Positions 1 to 11,455 of a stretch of DNA of 64,000 nt are shown in pieces. Source of the stretch: Brachionus manjavacas (Eukaryota > Rotifera > Eurotatoria > Ploima > Brachionidae). The notes beneath the pieces are model-generated. The model did no database searches. It was given only the letters and a program-made list of their open reading frames with translations, and was not told the DNA's origin. The stretch lies in assembly GCA_019054805.1 (NCBI GenBank), contig JAHQIY010000001.1, positions 8,012,501-8,076,500 on the forward strand, given 5' to 3'. Each line of letters starts with the position of its first letter. The stretch's first letter is position 1. Made by a program: the position numbers and the translations under genes.

Positions 1-410
1 AAAGGAAATTCATTGATGGTTAAAATATTTTACTAATTACATCGGTATAAATGATTAGAGTAAAAATATTTCGATATTTTCTCTTTGAATTACTTAAAAT
101 TCAATAACCTTTTAAATATATCTTCATATTTCTATAATTCAATTGCTAATAGAGTAAAAAAAAGTATGAATATTAAAAACTTTTTAAGAACTTATTATGA
201 ATATTAAGTGAATATTGTAAGTATGGAAAACTTTGATTTTTTTCTTTAGATTATGACTTTGAGTTTGTGACATGATGACTAAAGATAGTATTTGTTTAAA
301 AACTATCTACGCTCTGTTTTGCATATTTTATAAATTGAGTTTTCTATAAAATTCATCTAATTAACTTCAATTAACACTAAAGTCAAAATTTATAAAGAAA
401 AAAATAAAGT
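1..410. other. A+T-rich DNA without recognised gene
   Basis: No open frame of note, no repeat arms and no RNA-like fold were seen here. It is plain A+T-rich flank of the fold-back element that follows. Confidence 0.6.
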
Positions 411-1015
411 TTTCGGGTCTAGTCGGTTAGGTGAATCATAGTTCACCTGTTCCTGCAGCAATTCTTGTTCTCAGGTTTTATGAACTATTAGTTCACCTAA
501 TCCTAAAATTATTCACCTAATTTAAAAAAGCTAATGAAATGATAAAAAATAAGATAGAAAAAATAATTACATAGAAAATTTATGGTTGGGCGGAGTAGGA
601 AAATTTTGCGAAATAGATGAATCTATGTTCCCCAAAGTCAAAAACTTGAACGGTGAAAAATTAATTTTGATTTCCTTTAATTTTTATTATTTATGCTGAA
701 AGGCAAAATTTAAGAGAGCCCATTTGGATATTTGGAATTATGGAAAGAGTAATACCAAGTCAATCAGATCAGAGCAAATTCAATTTCCAAAGCTCCTTCA
801 AAAATAAAAAAACAAAAAAAAGTTTAATTAATTTTTTTATCAGTTTTGAGAATGATGCATTCATTTATTAAATGGTTTTATTCAAATTGTTCACCAAATT
901 CTTTTTTTAACAAAAAAATTGGGTGAACTAGTAGTTCAGAAAACCTGAGAACAAGAATTTTTCGGATAATAAGTGAACTTTGGTTCACCTATCCGACAAG
1001 ATCAAGTTTTTCGGT
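411..1015. mobile_element. Fold-back MITE-like element
   Basis: Two arms of roughly 100 bp lie in inverted orientation at about 411-520 and 915-1015. Both carry the stretch ATTCTTGTTCTCAGGTTTT (reverse complement in the right arm), and on both sides of it lie short AGGTGAA/TTCACCT palindromes that also form smaller hairpins. The roughly 400-bp centre is A+T-rich and has no open frame. This is what a non-autonomous DNA transposon with long terminal inverted repeats looks like. The exact ends and any target-site duplication could not be fixed by eye, and no superfamily is assigned. Confidence 0.65.
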
Positions 1016-2532
1016 GATTTAATATAAACTTAAATCTAATAAATTATATATCTATTTTTTTATTTTTGTTCATTTTTTATTTTATTTTATATTTTTTACC
1101 TTTTTTTAGTTTTTTCATGTGTTTTTATTCTGAAAGGGCATTTGCTCTGTAGAAAAAAAATAAATGAATTGTTTAGAAGTTAAAAAAGAATTTTAAATAT
1201 TTTCAAATTTCTAAATAAAAATTATACTCATTCAATTTCACTAACGAGTTTAATTTCAAATATGATAATGCTTGCAATATTAACTTGAAATTATTTTTTT
1301 ATTTGAGACTGAAAAAAATATTTGCAACATCGCACTTTTTCAATGTTATATTAACATTGGAAAAATTTTGTAATTCAAACACAAAAAATAAAACCAATTG
1401 TTTTTGATGTTTTTTCCATTAAAACACTGCAATATTTCTCCGAAATATTCTTACTGGAAAAACAAAAAAGCAGCAAAAAAGTTTGTTTTGACCATCTTTT
1501 ATGGTGAATTTATAACACTGAATTAATTAATTTTGATTTTAAAAATTTTTAACTGACTTGATTTTCTGTTGGATTTTAATAGTTTATCTCTTTAAAAAAA
1601 CAGATTTATTTAAACCCTTTTTTATCCAATAAAATCTTATAAGAGATTAATTATAATATTATTTTTAAATATTGAATTATTTACTAAAAATGGTTTTATT
1701 TGATAAAAAAGGGTTCATTGTCAATTATTCTGATTTTACACTTTTATTCTTTACTTGAAAATGCAAAAAAACACTTGAGGCTGCAATGAGGATATTAATG
1801 CAAATGCACATTCTAGAACAGAGGTTACTTTTACACATGATGCGATTTTTAGAGCGAAAAAACGTTTGTTGAATTTAAGTATTTGGAAAAAACTAAAAAG
1901 TTTTAAACAACCAAATATACATGAACATTCAGTCAATTTAAACTTTGAACAACCTAACTATTATGCCATAAGCATATTGAAATGTTTTATTAAAGAAATA
2001 TAATAATAAATATTCTAAAAATCGGTAAAATAATTAATTAATTCTAAAATTATTCATAGTTTAACTAAAAAAGAGACTTCTTCAGAGGTCTTTAACTTTG
2101 GCAAATTAGGTTTAATTTTAGGCTTGATTCTGAATATTTCCTTTTAAAAGAATAATCATTAATTGTTTGATTTAACCGCAAGCCCATGGTCCTCAGTCTC
2201 GATTATGGAAGATAGAAAGATTGGTTTTAGAAATTAATTTTATTTTTTTTCATTTTAATTTTCATCGATTAAAAAGTTAAATTAATCTTTTAAAATAAAT
2301 GATTCTCACTCTTCGATTTTTTAGATATAAGAAAAAATCCAAAAAAAAATCCATAAAAAATCCAAATGAAAATAGCATCCTTTTAATTTATTAATTCTGT
2401 TTTAATATTAATATTGAATTCTTCCATAAGAGAAAACAAATTGCGTTAATTCTACTGAATTTTTGACCTTGATATAAACCAATCAAGTGCTTATTATTCT
2501 TTTGTGCATAATTGAAAAAATTATTTTTTATT
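1016..2532. other. A+T-rich DNA without recognised gene
   Basis: The only frames longer than 60 codons overlap on opposite strands near 1751-1980, and neither shows a recognisable motif. I see no RNA gene or clear repeat. The block ends at the TAG-triplet tail of the LINE. Confidence 0.5.
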
Positions 2533-2556
2533 TAGTAGTAGTAGTAGTAGTAGTAG
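2533..2556 (+). repeat. (TAG)8 microsatellite tail of the LINE
   Basis: Eight perfect TAG triplets lie directly after the 3' end of the LINE; on the element's own strand they read CTA. Triplet tails of this kind mark the 3' end of CR1/L2-type insertions. Confidence 0.85.
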
Positions 2557-2571
2557 TTCTTGCTGCGACAC

Positions 2572-5490
2572 CTAACATGTAGATTGTCTAAGCCCATCAC
2601 CGCCAATTGGCCGTGTAGAGCTGTAGCAGCCGATTCCATTGAACTTATCTAAAGCCATTTTAAAATTAGCGGTTGACTTGGATTTCACCACGTTTTCTGG
2701 CAACCTATTCCAATGCGGAACTACTCTGTTTGAGAAAAATACATGTCTGGCATTTACTGCAGCCGCAAAATCGTTTCTAATTTTAGCTGGGAAACTTTCT
2801 CTCTGGACTCTGATGTTATTTCCTCTTAACGCCCCGGCTGGTTCCTTGTTTTCTGATTTGTTCACTCGATTCTTGACCAAACTTACCTTTTCTATTCCAT
2901 TCACTAGTTTGTACATTTCAATCAAGTCCCCTCTAACTCTTCTTTCACTCAGCTTTGTCAGTCCTAATTTTGTCAGCCTCTTTTCATACGGCATGTTTCT
3001 TACAGACAAAGGTATTTTTGTTGCCCTCTCTTGCACCTTTTCCAACACATTCACGTCCATTTTCATACTTGGATTCCAAACCTGCACTGCGTAATCTAGG
3101 TGGGGTCTCACCATGGATATATACAATCTTACTCACAGTCTTTCCTCTCTACTTGTAAACGTTCGCTTTAGCATTCCAAGCACCCTAATCGCTTTCGCAC
3201 AAGCACTTTTCACTTGGCTGGTCCACTTCAAATCTGATGAAACCATCACTCCAAGATCCCTTTCACAATCTGTGGTCGCTAGTATAATATTCCTGTTACT
3301 TTTTTGTGTATATTTATGCCTTTCATTTAGTCTGCCGAAATGCATTACTTTACATTTGTTAGCACAAAGTCCCATACGCCAAACCTCTATCCATTAACAT
3401 ACTGCATCCAGATCTTTCTGTAACATCGCTCTCTCATAAACATTATTAACTATACCGAGTATTTTTGAGTCATCTGCATACAATTCCATTTTATTTGAAA
3501 CGCAGTCAGGTAGGTCATTTTTGTACAAAACAAATAGCAGGGGTCCAAGTACAGATCCTTGCGGAACTCCACTCAGGACCTCTGACCATCTAGAAACTTC
3601 ATCTCCACAACTCGCTGAGTTCTCATACTCAAAAAGTCTTCGAGCCAACTTACTATTTTCTCACCTAGTCCATAACCACGTCTTTGATGTGGTACCGTAT
3701 CAAAAGCCTTTGAAAAGTCTAATAGTATTTCATCCACACTGTTACCTTTGGCCAACTCAGTCGTGATCATATCAAGCGTTTCAAGTAGATTCGTTACACA
3801 ACCTTTCTTTGGAACAAATCCATGTTGACTTCCAATTATTAGATTATTCTCTTGAAGGTAAAACATTATTCGGTCCCTGACAATACCTTCCAGAACTTTA
3901 CAAGCGACAGACGTCAGTGATACGGGTTGATAATTAGCTGGCTCTAATTTACTTCCTTTTTTGTAGATTGGAAACACGTTTGCTCTTTTCCACTCTTTTG
4001 GGATTTTTCCTGTCTCTAATGATTTTTCGAAAATTATCTTCAATGGAACTGACATCGTTTTTGCGCAGTTTTTCACTATCAGTGGATGTACTTGGTCTGT
4101 GCCCATCGATTTGTTGCCATTTAATTTCTCTAGTCTCCGTTCAATCATATCCTCGTTTAGCTACTGCATGACATTCTCAATATCGAAAGGAGAGGAAGTA
4201 CGTAAAGGAAAAAAAGGCAAATTATCAATGGTTTCTTTGTTAAAGACTGAATGAAACTGATCATTTAATAGCTCAGCTATCAGTTTTTTGTCACTCGTTA
4301 CTTCACCCTCTTTTGTTCTTAACATTCTTATTTCTTCCTTTACTCCCATTTTGCTTTTTACATAGGCATAAATTAGTTTCGGATCACTTTTTGCTTTTTT
4401 AGACAGTCTGTTCTCATAATCCAATTTTACATTTCTTAACTTCTGTTTTAACTCTCTACATGCTTTTCCATAATAATATTTACTTCTTTCAAATGAACTT
4501 TTATTACATGCTTTCATCTTATACCAAGCTCGATGCTTTAGTTTTATCACTCTATTAACCTCGTAGTTCATCCGTTTTTCGCTCTTTCGCAAATTCTCTC
4601 TTTTCTCGGGTACGTTTTTCTCATAGAGTCGCAGGTACACATTCAGAAAACTTGCATAACATTCATTAACATGCCGTCCAACAAATTCTTTTTTCCAGTC
4701 CACTGACCTCATACCAGTGTTGATTTGGTGAAAATCAGCTTTTCTTACCTTTTTTCTCTTTTTTTTCGTAAATCTTGTGCTGACATCTTTCATTGCAAAT
4801 TTCCACTCTATCAACACATGAGCCTTCTCGGCTTCACCTAGTGGTGGAAAGCCCTCACTTCCAGAACTCTTTCAGGTTCACTCGTTAACAGTAGATCAAG
4901 TACACTTGAATTTTCATTTTTTCCATATATAAATGTTGGAAAATCTACACACTGAATCATATACGATTCATCTAAGCCTTCCAAGAACCGCATCTCATTT
5001 TCTCCACTGGCATTTCCGCCATCACATGTCCAGCTGATTTCTGGGAAATTGAAATCTCCACAGACTACCACCGCATTATATATTTTATTCTCAATCATTT
5101 TCCTTGCCTCTTTTAATGAATCATTCACACACACAGTGACAAAACCATTACTATTAGGTGGTCTGTACATGCATCCCACCAACAAACTTTCAGCACCACT
5201 TCTCACGCCACACCATATCTGTTCAACACCATCTGCACATAGAACTCTACAGATCACTTCCATCGAACACAGATCATCTCTCACATATATACAAACTCCA
5301 CCGCCACGTCCCGTTCTGTCTCTTCGGTATAAAGTATATCCATATATACACGGTAACGAGTACTCGGAATACCAAGTCTCAGATACACATACAATATGTG
5401 GCCTATCGAACTTATCCAACCGGACAACAAGCTCCTTAAGTTTGTTGTTGAGTGACGTGGCATTTGTATAAATAAAGTGAGAAAAGGTTC
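2572..5490 (-). pseudogene. LINE ORF2: endonuclease-reverse transcriptase, broken
   Basis: This is the enzyme protein of the LINE, which nicks target DNA and copies the element's RNA. The endonuclease lies at about 5480-4840: a TNATSLNNKLKEL start region, then SETW, a GRGGGVCIYVRDD segment, YRPPNS, CGDFNFPEISW and SVLDLLLTS. A basic linker follows (4817-4161). The reverse transcriptase follows in pieces: KGSKLEPANYQPVSLTS and GFVPKKGC (4148-3573), GVPQGSVLGPLLF and the catalytic YADD (3648-3394), GVMVSSDLKW (3375-3133) and the C-terminal NRLPENVV region (3126-2572). Pieces in different frames show at least three frameshifts or stops, so the gene is dead. The family assignment is firm; the clade within CR1/L2 is not settled. 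Confidence 0.9.
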
Positions 5491-5674
5491 ACGAACACTT
5501 ATCCTTTTCTTATCTAAACTACAATTCAATAAAGGCGATCCAAGAATTTCATTGTCCTGGCTAGAAAAAGATCCACCACTTCCCCTAACTATTCTATTAG
5601 CACTAATTACATAATTATTATTAACTTTAAAATTCTTCTCAGTTTTTCTATTATTTTGTATAACAATTAAATTG

Positions 5675-6490
5675 CTACTTATCTGCTGTATTTGTTGATG
5701 TTTGTTTAATTTTTCGGAGCTCATTTCCTCGTATGACCCATCGGTAATGCCTCCCTTCATTCTTACTCTCTTCCTCCTTATTGAGCACTTCCCTTCTTTC
5801 TCTCAGCTGCTTCTCTAACCTTCTCTCGCACTCTGTTCGGTCAGGACAAATTTACACTTCGGCATGACCATCAGTTTTTCTCAACTTTTTGGCTTCAGCC
5901 AAGACACCATTTCTATCGACGCCCTTTTTGAGACGGATAAAAATCGGAGGAACACTTTTTGAATTCGTTTGTCTGAATCTCCGCACATGCTCGATGTTAT
6001 TTGTGTTCACACCTATAACTTGGAAAAGATTTCTGACTTGTTCAACAACATCTATGTTTGACTCTTGCTTTAAACCAAACACGATTAGACTTTCCTTTTT
6101 ACTTTCTCTTGCCTGATTCTCTGCAAGGACAGAATTCGTCATATCTATCTGCTGGGACTGAAGAGGCTGAGATGGTCTTAATTATTCTCTACCTTCACCA
6201 CCGCCAGGTAGCTGAGCAAGAATAGATGACCAACGCAAGACCGAACTAGTGTTGGGACTTCGCTGTAATTAAGCCATTTCAACGTTGCTTACGTCATTTC
6301 CTTCTAGTCTCGATTTTTGAAAACCCATTTTGGATTCTAGTTCAGCAATTCGTTCATTAAACTTCGCTTCTATCTGTACGGCTCTTTCATTGATTTTTTC
6401 GTTATCTGTACTCTCCAGTCGCTGCACTCTTTTTGTCAGTTTCTCAATTATCTGACTTTGGTTTTCGATTTTCGATTTATAAATCATCAA
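5675..6490 (-). pseudogene. LINE ORF1 (coiled coil plus RRM-like domain), three stops
   Basis: One reading frame of 272 codons runs through the interval if three in-frame TAA codons are read over (one after VSNVEMA, one after PGGGEGRE, one after TDGHAEV). The first part (6490-6275) is a heptad-rich coiled coil. The middle (about 6100-5860) holds ESLIVFGLKQ and VPPIFIRLKK, as in the RRM-like core of L1/CR1 ORF1 proteins. The end (CPDRTECERR, then HYRWVIRGNELRKI) fits the usual C-terminal domain. In LINEs this protein binds the element's RNA as a chaperone. The frame is conserved apart from the stops, which suggests a fairly recent loss. Confidence 0.75.
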
Positions 6491-6680
6491 TAAAATTAAA
6501 CTTCATTTAATTAAAAATAATTTAGAAATAATTTATAAATAATATAAAATAGACATTGAAAATTTTTAATTTATTATAATTTATTCGGTAAAATATTGCA
6601 ATTTTTCTAGAGTCGAATTTTATTGGTAAAAAAAATTTGGAGGAAAAAGTGAAAAAAAAAATTACAGCTCATGAGAAAAG

Positions 6681-8415
6681 TCAATTGATTGGTTGATTAG
6701 AGTGATTCATGAAATGATCTATCCGCAATCGTCGAAGAATAAGTTGCACCATTGTTTTCGGTCCTTTGTTCGAAGATTTTAAGTACTCGTTTGTTGTTTG
6801 ATCGTTTAATTTTTCCAAGCCTTGTAAATTAAATAAGTTGATATCGCCGTAAAGTCTTTGAAATTGAAACAGATGCGACGTGAATGCATGAATATAAGGA
6901 GTTACATGAGTTGATAAATAAATCTTGAGAAAAAGTTCAAGCCAGTCACTTGTTTTCTTTTTCATCAAGTACGGCATTATTGCGTTGTCTTTTAACAAAT
7001 AATAAATCTCATAAAAATCAACCCAGAGTTTTTGTATTGAATCAATTTTTACGATGTTTGGAAAATCATTTATAAAATCAATTTTTCCGAAAATGCGTTC
7101 TTTTTCGTCTCCGACGAAATCTCGTGTAACATTTCCTTTAACCGGGGTTTCAAAGTGATCAACTTTAATTTTGCACTTTTCCTGTAAAAATTGAATATAT
7201 ATAGCCAAGTATTTATGTTTAGACAAATCTATTTTTGTGTTGTTTCCAATGTTGTCATGAGAACAAATGTCTCTGACAAGAAGTCTATTCAATACGTCAC
7301 TTACCCTCAAAAACAAATGAAGTGTATCAATGATACATTCGTAAAACTTAAAAATAGTTAATAAGTTTTCATTTTTGTAACCCATGTGAACTTTAGTTTT
7401 TTTTCCAATTATACTCTTTTGTTGTTCGTGAGTCCGTGCGTTCAAGTCTGGGTCTGTTATTGAAAATTTTTTATTCAAATCGTGTAGCTCGTTAACTTTT
7501 GCCGTGCACCATATACATGGATAGTCCGATGTAGCAGCGTACAAACCCAAAGCAGCTGCGGTGAGCTTCCAATCAGAACAAAAAAAGAATTTTACGTCGA
7601 ATTTTCTATTTTTAAATTCGAGCTGAGTTAAATTCTTTAATTTGTTCTGATAGATATTTGAGAGGTTCTTCGAGCCCGTTGTAATCTTCATTGAGTTTCG
7701 ATAAGCCAAGGGTGTAATTGCCACTCGCTGTTTTAGCTCTATCGCCTTCATTTAAAATCGTGAATGTAAAATTCACAATTTTGAAGTTTCGACCAACATT
7801 GGTACCATCAGCTGAAAGCTTTACCTTCAGTGAACTGATACTATCTAGGTCTTCTAAATGCTCTAGGAACCAAAAAAGTTGTTCTTCGATTCGCTTTTTA
7901 GTCGCGACAAAGACACTTTGCGGAATAGTTTCATTAAGATCAAACATTTCGTTTAGATCTTTACGTAATTTTTTTAGACTATAAAGAGTAGGAAGCCTTA
8001 GATTAAATGTATTTGTTAAAGATTGGTAGACATGATCGGCTATATTCCATCTATCTTTAAAATAGAGTACTTCCAACGGATCGCAATTATTTTGTTCATC
8101 AGTTGTAAAAAACAACGTAAAAGGATTTTTGAACCTTTTATCTGAAAGTTTTACGTCGATAATTTCAACTTTATGAAGCCTGAAGCCTCCTTCAGATATT
8201 TTATCATCAAAGTCAGTTAAAACTGTCTCTATATTTTGCTTTATACGATCCACTTGTCTTTTAGAATATGTTTTTGGATTGTCATTTCGAAAATTTAATC
8301 CACAAAAACATTTTTTTTTTAACTTTGATAGTTGATGATTCAACTTATCGATCTCTCTATTTTTAGACACAAGTTCCTTTTTTAGATCGATTATTATCTG
8401 TTTGTACAGGTCCAT
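6681..8415 (-). pseudogene. DDE-type transposase of an uncharacterised family, one frameshift
   Basis: Two overlapping frames, 8415-7612 and 7751-6681, make one protein of about 575 residues broken by a single-base shift near 7625-7640, just before KFDVKFFFCSDWK. An N-terminal coiled coil (ELVSKNREIDKLNHQLSKL) is followed by a CxCG-type pair. The core has KLSADGTNVG with NFTFTILNEG, then FFCSDWK, a YPCIWC zinc-type pair, IDTLHLFLRVSDVL, and NEY near the end. I recall related proteins in cnidarians and in Rhizophagus fungi, usually unnamed. The order D, then D, then CxxC, then DxLH, then acidic residue resembles the RAG1/Transib catalytic core; that link is an inference. The shift makes this copy inactive unless it is a sequencing error. 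No terminal inverted repeats were found by eye. Confidence 0.6.
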
Positions 8416-8421
8416 AGTGAA

Positions 8422-8916
8422 ATGGTTGTGACAAGAGGCATGGTTTATTGCAATGGATTTTATAGAGAATTAGGTAGAGGTAGCTTAAACAAAGCTCGCG
8501 GTGCAAACAAATTAGTCAAAAATAAATCCAAAGGAAACAAGACAATTGAAATTCTAAGCATTTTGAGCAATCATGTGAATTGTCAATTAGTCAAATGCTT
8601 AAAGCCAAAAAAAAATCTTCTTAACTTGACAACAATCAAAATTAAATTATCAAACGAAAGTGTTTCCTTGTTGTCATCAAAGTTTAAAATTGGCGCTAGA
8701 TTTATAACAAATCGAATATTGATTGAGAAACTTAATTTAATCAAATCAAATTACATTTCTCATAATAATCTAATTAGAATCGATGATAATACGATCAAAT
8801 TCCGAATTCATAAAAAATCGCCAATTACCTACAAAGACTCCAACCTCAATACTCATTTTATCGAGGACGAAAGACATTTAATAGTTCAATTCAAGAGAGA
8901 AGAGATTGTTTTGTAA
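8422..8916 (+). CDS. Unknown 164-aa protein, head-to-head with the transposase
   Basis: An intact ORF whose ATG lies only six bases from the ATG of the divergent transposase. The nearest in-frame upstream stop is at 8383, so this is the first possible Met. The product is basic and Lys/Asn-rich (for example GANKLVKNKSKGNK near residues 28-41), with no signal peptide, membrane segment or motif that I recognise. The tight divergent start suggests a second gene of the same transposon (an accessory or DNA-binding protein) or an old exon captured with it. It could also be chance in A+T-rich DNA, but 164 codons without a stop at this base composition is notable. Confidence 0.45.
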   Translation: MVVTRGMVYCNGFYRELGRGSLNKARGANKLVKNKSKGNKTIEILSILSNHVNCQLVKCLKPKKNLLNLTTIKIKLSNESVSLLSSKFKIGARFITNRILIEKLNLIKSNYISHNNLIRIDDNTIKFRIHKKSPITYKDSNLNTHFIEDERHLIVQFKREEIVL

Positions 8917-9305
8917 TTTTTTTAGTTTTTTTTTCCCTTTTAATGTTTGTTTGAAATATTTTTTTATCAATAAATAATTTTTGCATAATTAGCTTTTTTA
9001 TTCGATAATCCCACCAATAGGAAAAATTTTGAAATCGATGCAATATTTTTCCTGCATAAATTAAAAAAATTCTATGTCTCGTTCTACTCAATATGAATAA
9101 ATTCAAGAGCTCTTTTTTGATTAATGGTAAATTATTTATACATTTTTTCCTTTTTATCTTAATTTAAATTTTTAGAATTAGATTCATTAGAAGATAAACA
9201 AAAATCTTTACATTCGAATAAAACAGCTATTTCAAATTTAATGACAAATGAAGAGCTACCTCAACAACAAAATAAAGTGAGCAATAAAAGAAAAAAGATC
9301 GAAAG
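8917..9305. other. Spacer between transposase locus and array
   Basis: A+T-rich DNA without a supported gene. A 66-codon frame starting at 9241 runs across the left array boundary and is Lys/Asn/Gln-rich; I do not regard it as supported. Confidence 0.5.
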
Positions 9306-10085
9306 CATTCAGAGAGAGAGCTCCAATAACAAATCCAGAAGATCAAAACAAAGTGAAAATAATTTACAGAAACAAAATTTCAAAATAAATTCATTATTTT
9401 TATTTTATCTTTATTCAATTACAAAATCAAGAATCAGATGAATCAGATGCAAAAGATGTTTACAACTTTTTTATTGATAGAAATGAAAAAATGATATTTC
9501 GTTTCGATCTATAATACTTACAAGTATTATAGAACGAATGTATAGTTTGGGAGAATGTAATCAATTCACAACGATCATAATAGATTATTTTTCGAAATGA
9601 TGGAAAGAATAATAACGAAATAACTTGAAATACAGACAAATCAAAAGGAAAATGTGATCAAAAATCAAGAACCAAAGGAGTGGTTCTATCTGTCTTCAAT
9701 TGTGGAATCGTGACTGGTTACAGAGAATTTTTTGGGTCCGAAATCTGCTCGCAAATTTTTATATTTTATTTAGACATGGGAAAATATTTGGAAATACTAT
9801 ATACTAAATATCTTATCTACGATAATGCCTGTCATTTAAAAAATTAGTGGCAAAAAAATAAAATCTCGGAAAAAAGCATCAGAGGAAAATTTTCTAGCAC
9901 TACATTTTGGCAATCATAATGACCAATGGTGCCGAAATAACTTGGCTCCGGATAGAATAAAGGATCTTGAAGGAGTCAATACTGTTATGTGTGAAGAAAC
10001 AAATTACTGGTTGAGTGGGTACAAACATAATATAAAGCGTATGAATTTGCAAAGATATAATTTTTTGTTTTTAATAATTTAAATA
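9306..10085 (+). pseudogene. KDZ-like transposase remnant (3' part), left copy
   Basis: Broken frames encode the end of a DDE-type transposase. GVVLSVFNCGIVTGYREFFG and YLIYDNACHL (second catalytic Asp region) lie at about 9675-9840, and NHNDQWCRNNL, EGVNTVMCEETNYWL and SGYKHNIKRMN at about 9910-10050. The DNAC and NT-x-CE signatures are typical of KDZ-type elements (Kyakuja-Dileera-Zisupton); the assignment is from memory of motifs. Upstream, VYNFFIDRNEKMIFRFD is in frame but is followed by stops. Here TGG codes Trp at 10008-10010, whereas the array copies carry TAG, so this copy is the less decayed one. At 9581-9582 it keeps the TA where Tigger inserted in the other copies. Confidence 0.5.
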
Positions 10086-10740
10086 TGTATAATGAGGTAA
10101 AAATTTTATTTTTTTTTATTTTTATGATTAAATTAATATCGAGTTTTGAAAATTTTGTCGCACTGTCTTTCGAGTTCGAAAATATTCACAGGCCCTTTTG
10201 GAATTCAAAAATGTTGCAAGACAATTTCTAAGATCAGCTTCTTTTACATGTTATCCCAACGGATAACTTGAAACTATTTCACCAAGTGCAAACAAAACCA
10301 ATATTTAAAGTAATCCAGCAAAGCCACATCAAACTGGGTATTGCTAGACGGGGTGTTACAGAATAAAGGTGTATAATTTTTCTGATAAAAAGATAAATTA
10401 TTAGAAAAAAAAAAAAAAAATTAGCTATAATAAAAAAATTAGTTGAAGAAAGAAATATCAGCCAATTAGAAATACCTATGAAAATAGTTTGGTAAATGCA
10501 AAAATGACAAATATTTCAAATAATTCAAAAATTTCGAAGAATTCAAACGACTAATCGTTTCTTAATTCAAAAAGGAAGAATTAAACTGAAAACTGGTGAA
10601 ATCATTTTCGAGGGAAATTGTCCTAATCGAATTAGATTCATGAATAATTAATACTTAAGATCGAGATTGAAACTTATAACTACAATAAGAAATTAATAAA
10701 GATAGGAAATTTTTTCAAAAACAAATAACGTAAATAATGA

Positions 10741-11455
10741 ATTAGATTTTAATGACTCAAAATATGCCTTCAAGAATGAGAGGAAAAAATTTGAATTGAG
10801 AAAATATAAAATGCTTATTAGACACAAGAGGTGTGAAAAAAAAATCAAAATATCTTAAAAAAATGGTGTAAGGATCAGTCACATGTTTTTTGAGAATTGG
10901 TGATAATGAAGTGCAACTAGATGTTTTGTTTAATTGATCTTGACTTTTTCGGAAAAGTACAAGGAACTAAGGATAAGCTAAAAGAAATTTATAATTTTTT
11001 TAAGTTGGGACAGAAAAAAAAGCATTAGACAAAAGGAAATGAGAACCAGCCAGAAAAATTTCTAATCACTAAAAATAGAAATTAAAAAATAACGATAAAC
11101 TAATGGGCTGCACCCCTTGTCCTTGTGGAAAATAAAAAGGAAAAAAAAGGTTATGAACTGATTACAGACAATTATAGGTGACAAAGAAGGCTACCAAATA
11201 CCAAGATTGCATGAAGCCTACAAAATAAAACAGACAAACGGAAAGAAGAAGTTGATTGTTAACATTAATAGACTTAAAAAATGCTTCATGTTTTCAGGCC
11301 AGCAAGAAGAAATCGCATCGTTTCAGAATCAAAAAATTACAATCAGTGATTGTTATGAAAATAACCTAGTTTCTACGAGTTTCTCTTCAGGTAAATCAGA
11401 AAATAATCATCGCATTCCAGAGGATCTTTCGTCGACTTCTCATGAATCGACATGA
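10741..11455 (+). pseudogene. Ty3/gypsy polyprotein remnant, left copy
   Basis: Scraps of an LTR retrotransposon pol gene. A protease-like stretch (KCLLDTRG, later SVTCFLRIGDNE with VQLDVLF) lies at about 10805-10935, and an integrase C-terminal stretch (YQIPRLHEAYKIKQ, then KKLIVNINRLKKCF) at about 11190-11290. The usual DTG of retropepsin reads DTRG here. The reverse transcriptase, RNase H and integrase core that should lie between are gone, and no LTRs were seen. This copy is shorter than those in the array, having lost small blocks within the protease-like part and the tail after SSTS. Confidence 0.5.

Larger units (their letters stand above)
2533..6490 (-). mobile_element. Decayed CR1/L2-type non-LTR retrotransposon (LINE)
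   Basis: A nearly full-length element on the minus strand: ORF1 (6490-5675), then an ORF2 with apurinic-type endonuclease and reverse transcriptase (about 5490-2572), then a short 3' end with a tail of eight CTA triplets (TAG on the plus strand, 2533-2556). A simple-repeat tail instead of poly(A), together with a DFNFPEISW-type endonuclease, points to the CR1/L2/Rex group. Several stops and frameshifts make it inactive. The 5' end beyond ORF1 and the target-site duplication were not resolved. Confidence 0.88.

Noticed and set aside
1751..1980. Overlapping small ORFs on both strands
   Set aside because: Each is about 60 codons with no motif; chance at this base composition cannot be excluded.
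3113..3397. Plus-strand ORFs over the LINE (also 2639-3094, 5049-5471)
   Set aside because: They are shadows of the reverse transcriptase and endonuclease frames on the minus strand.
9241..9441. 66-codon Lys/Asn/Gln-rich ORF across the left array edge
   Set aside because: It spans the homology breakpoint, is not kept in the other copies and has low-complexity composition.
9500..9605. Integrase-like string IIIDYFSK near the Tigger target site
   Set aside because: Too short, bounded by stops, and the surrounding frames fit a KDZ-like transposase better.
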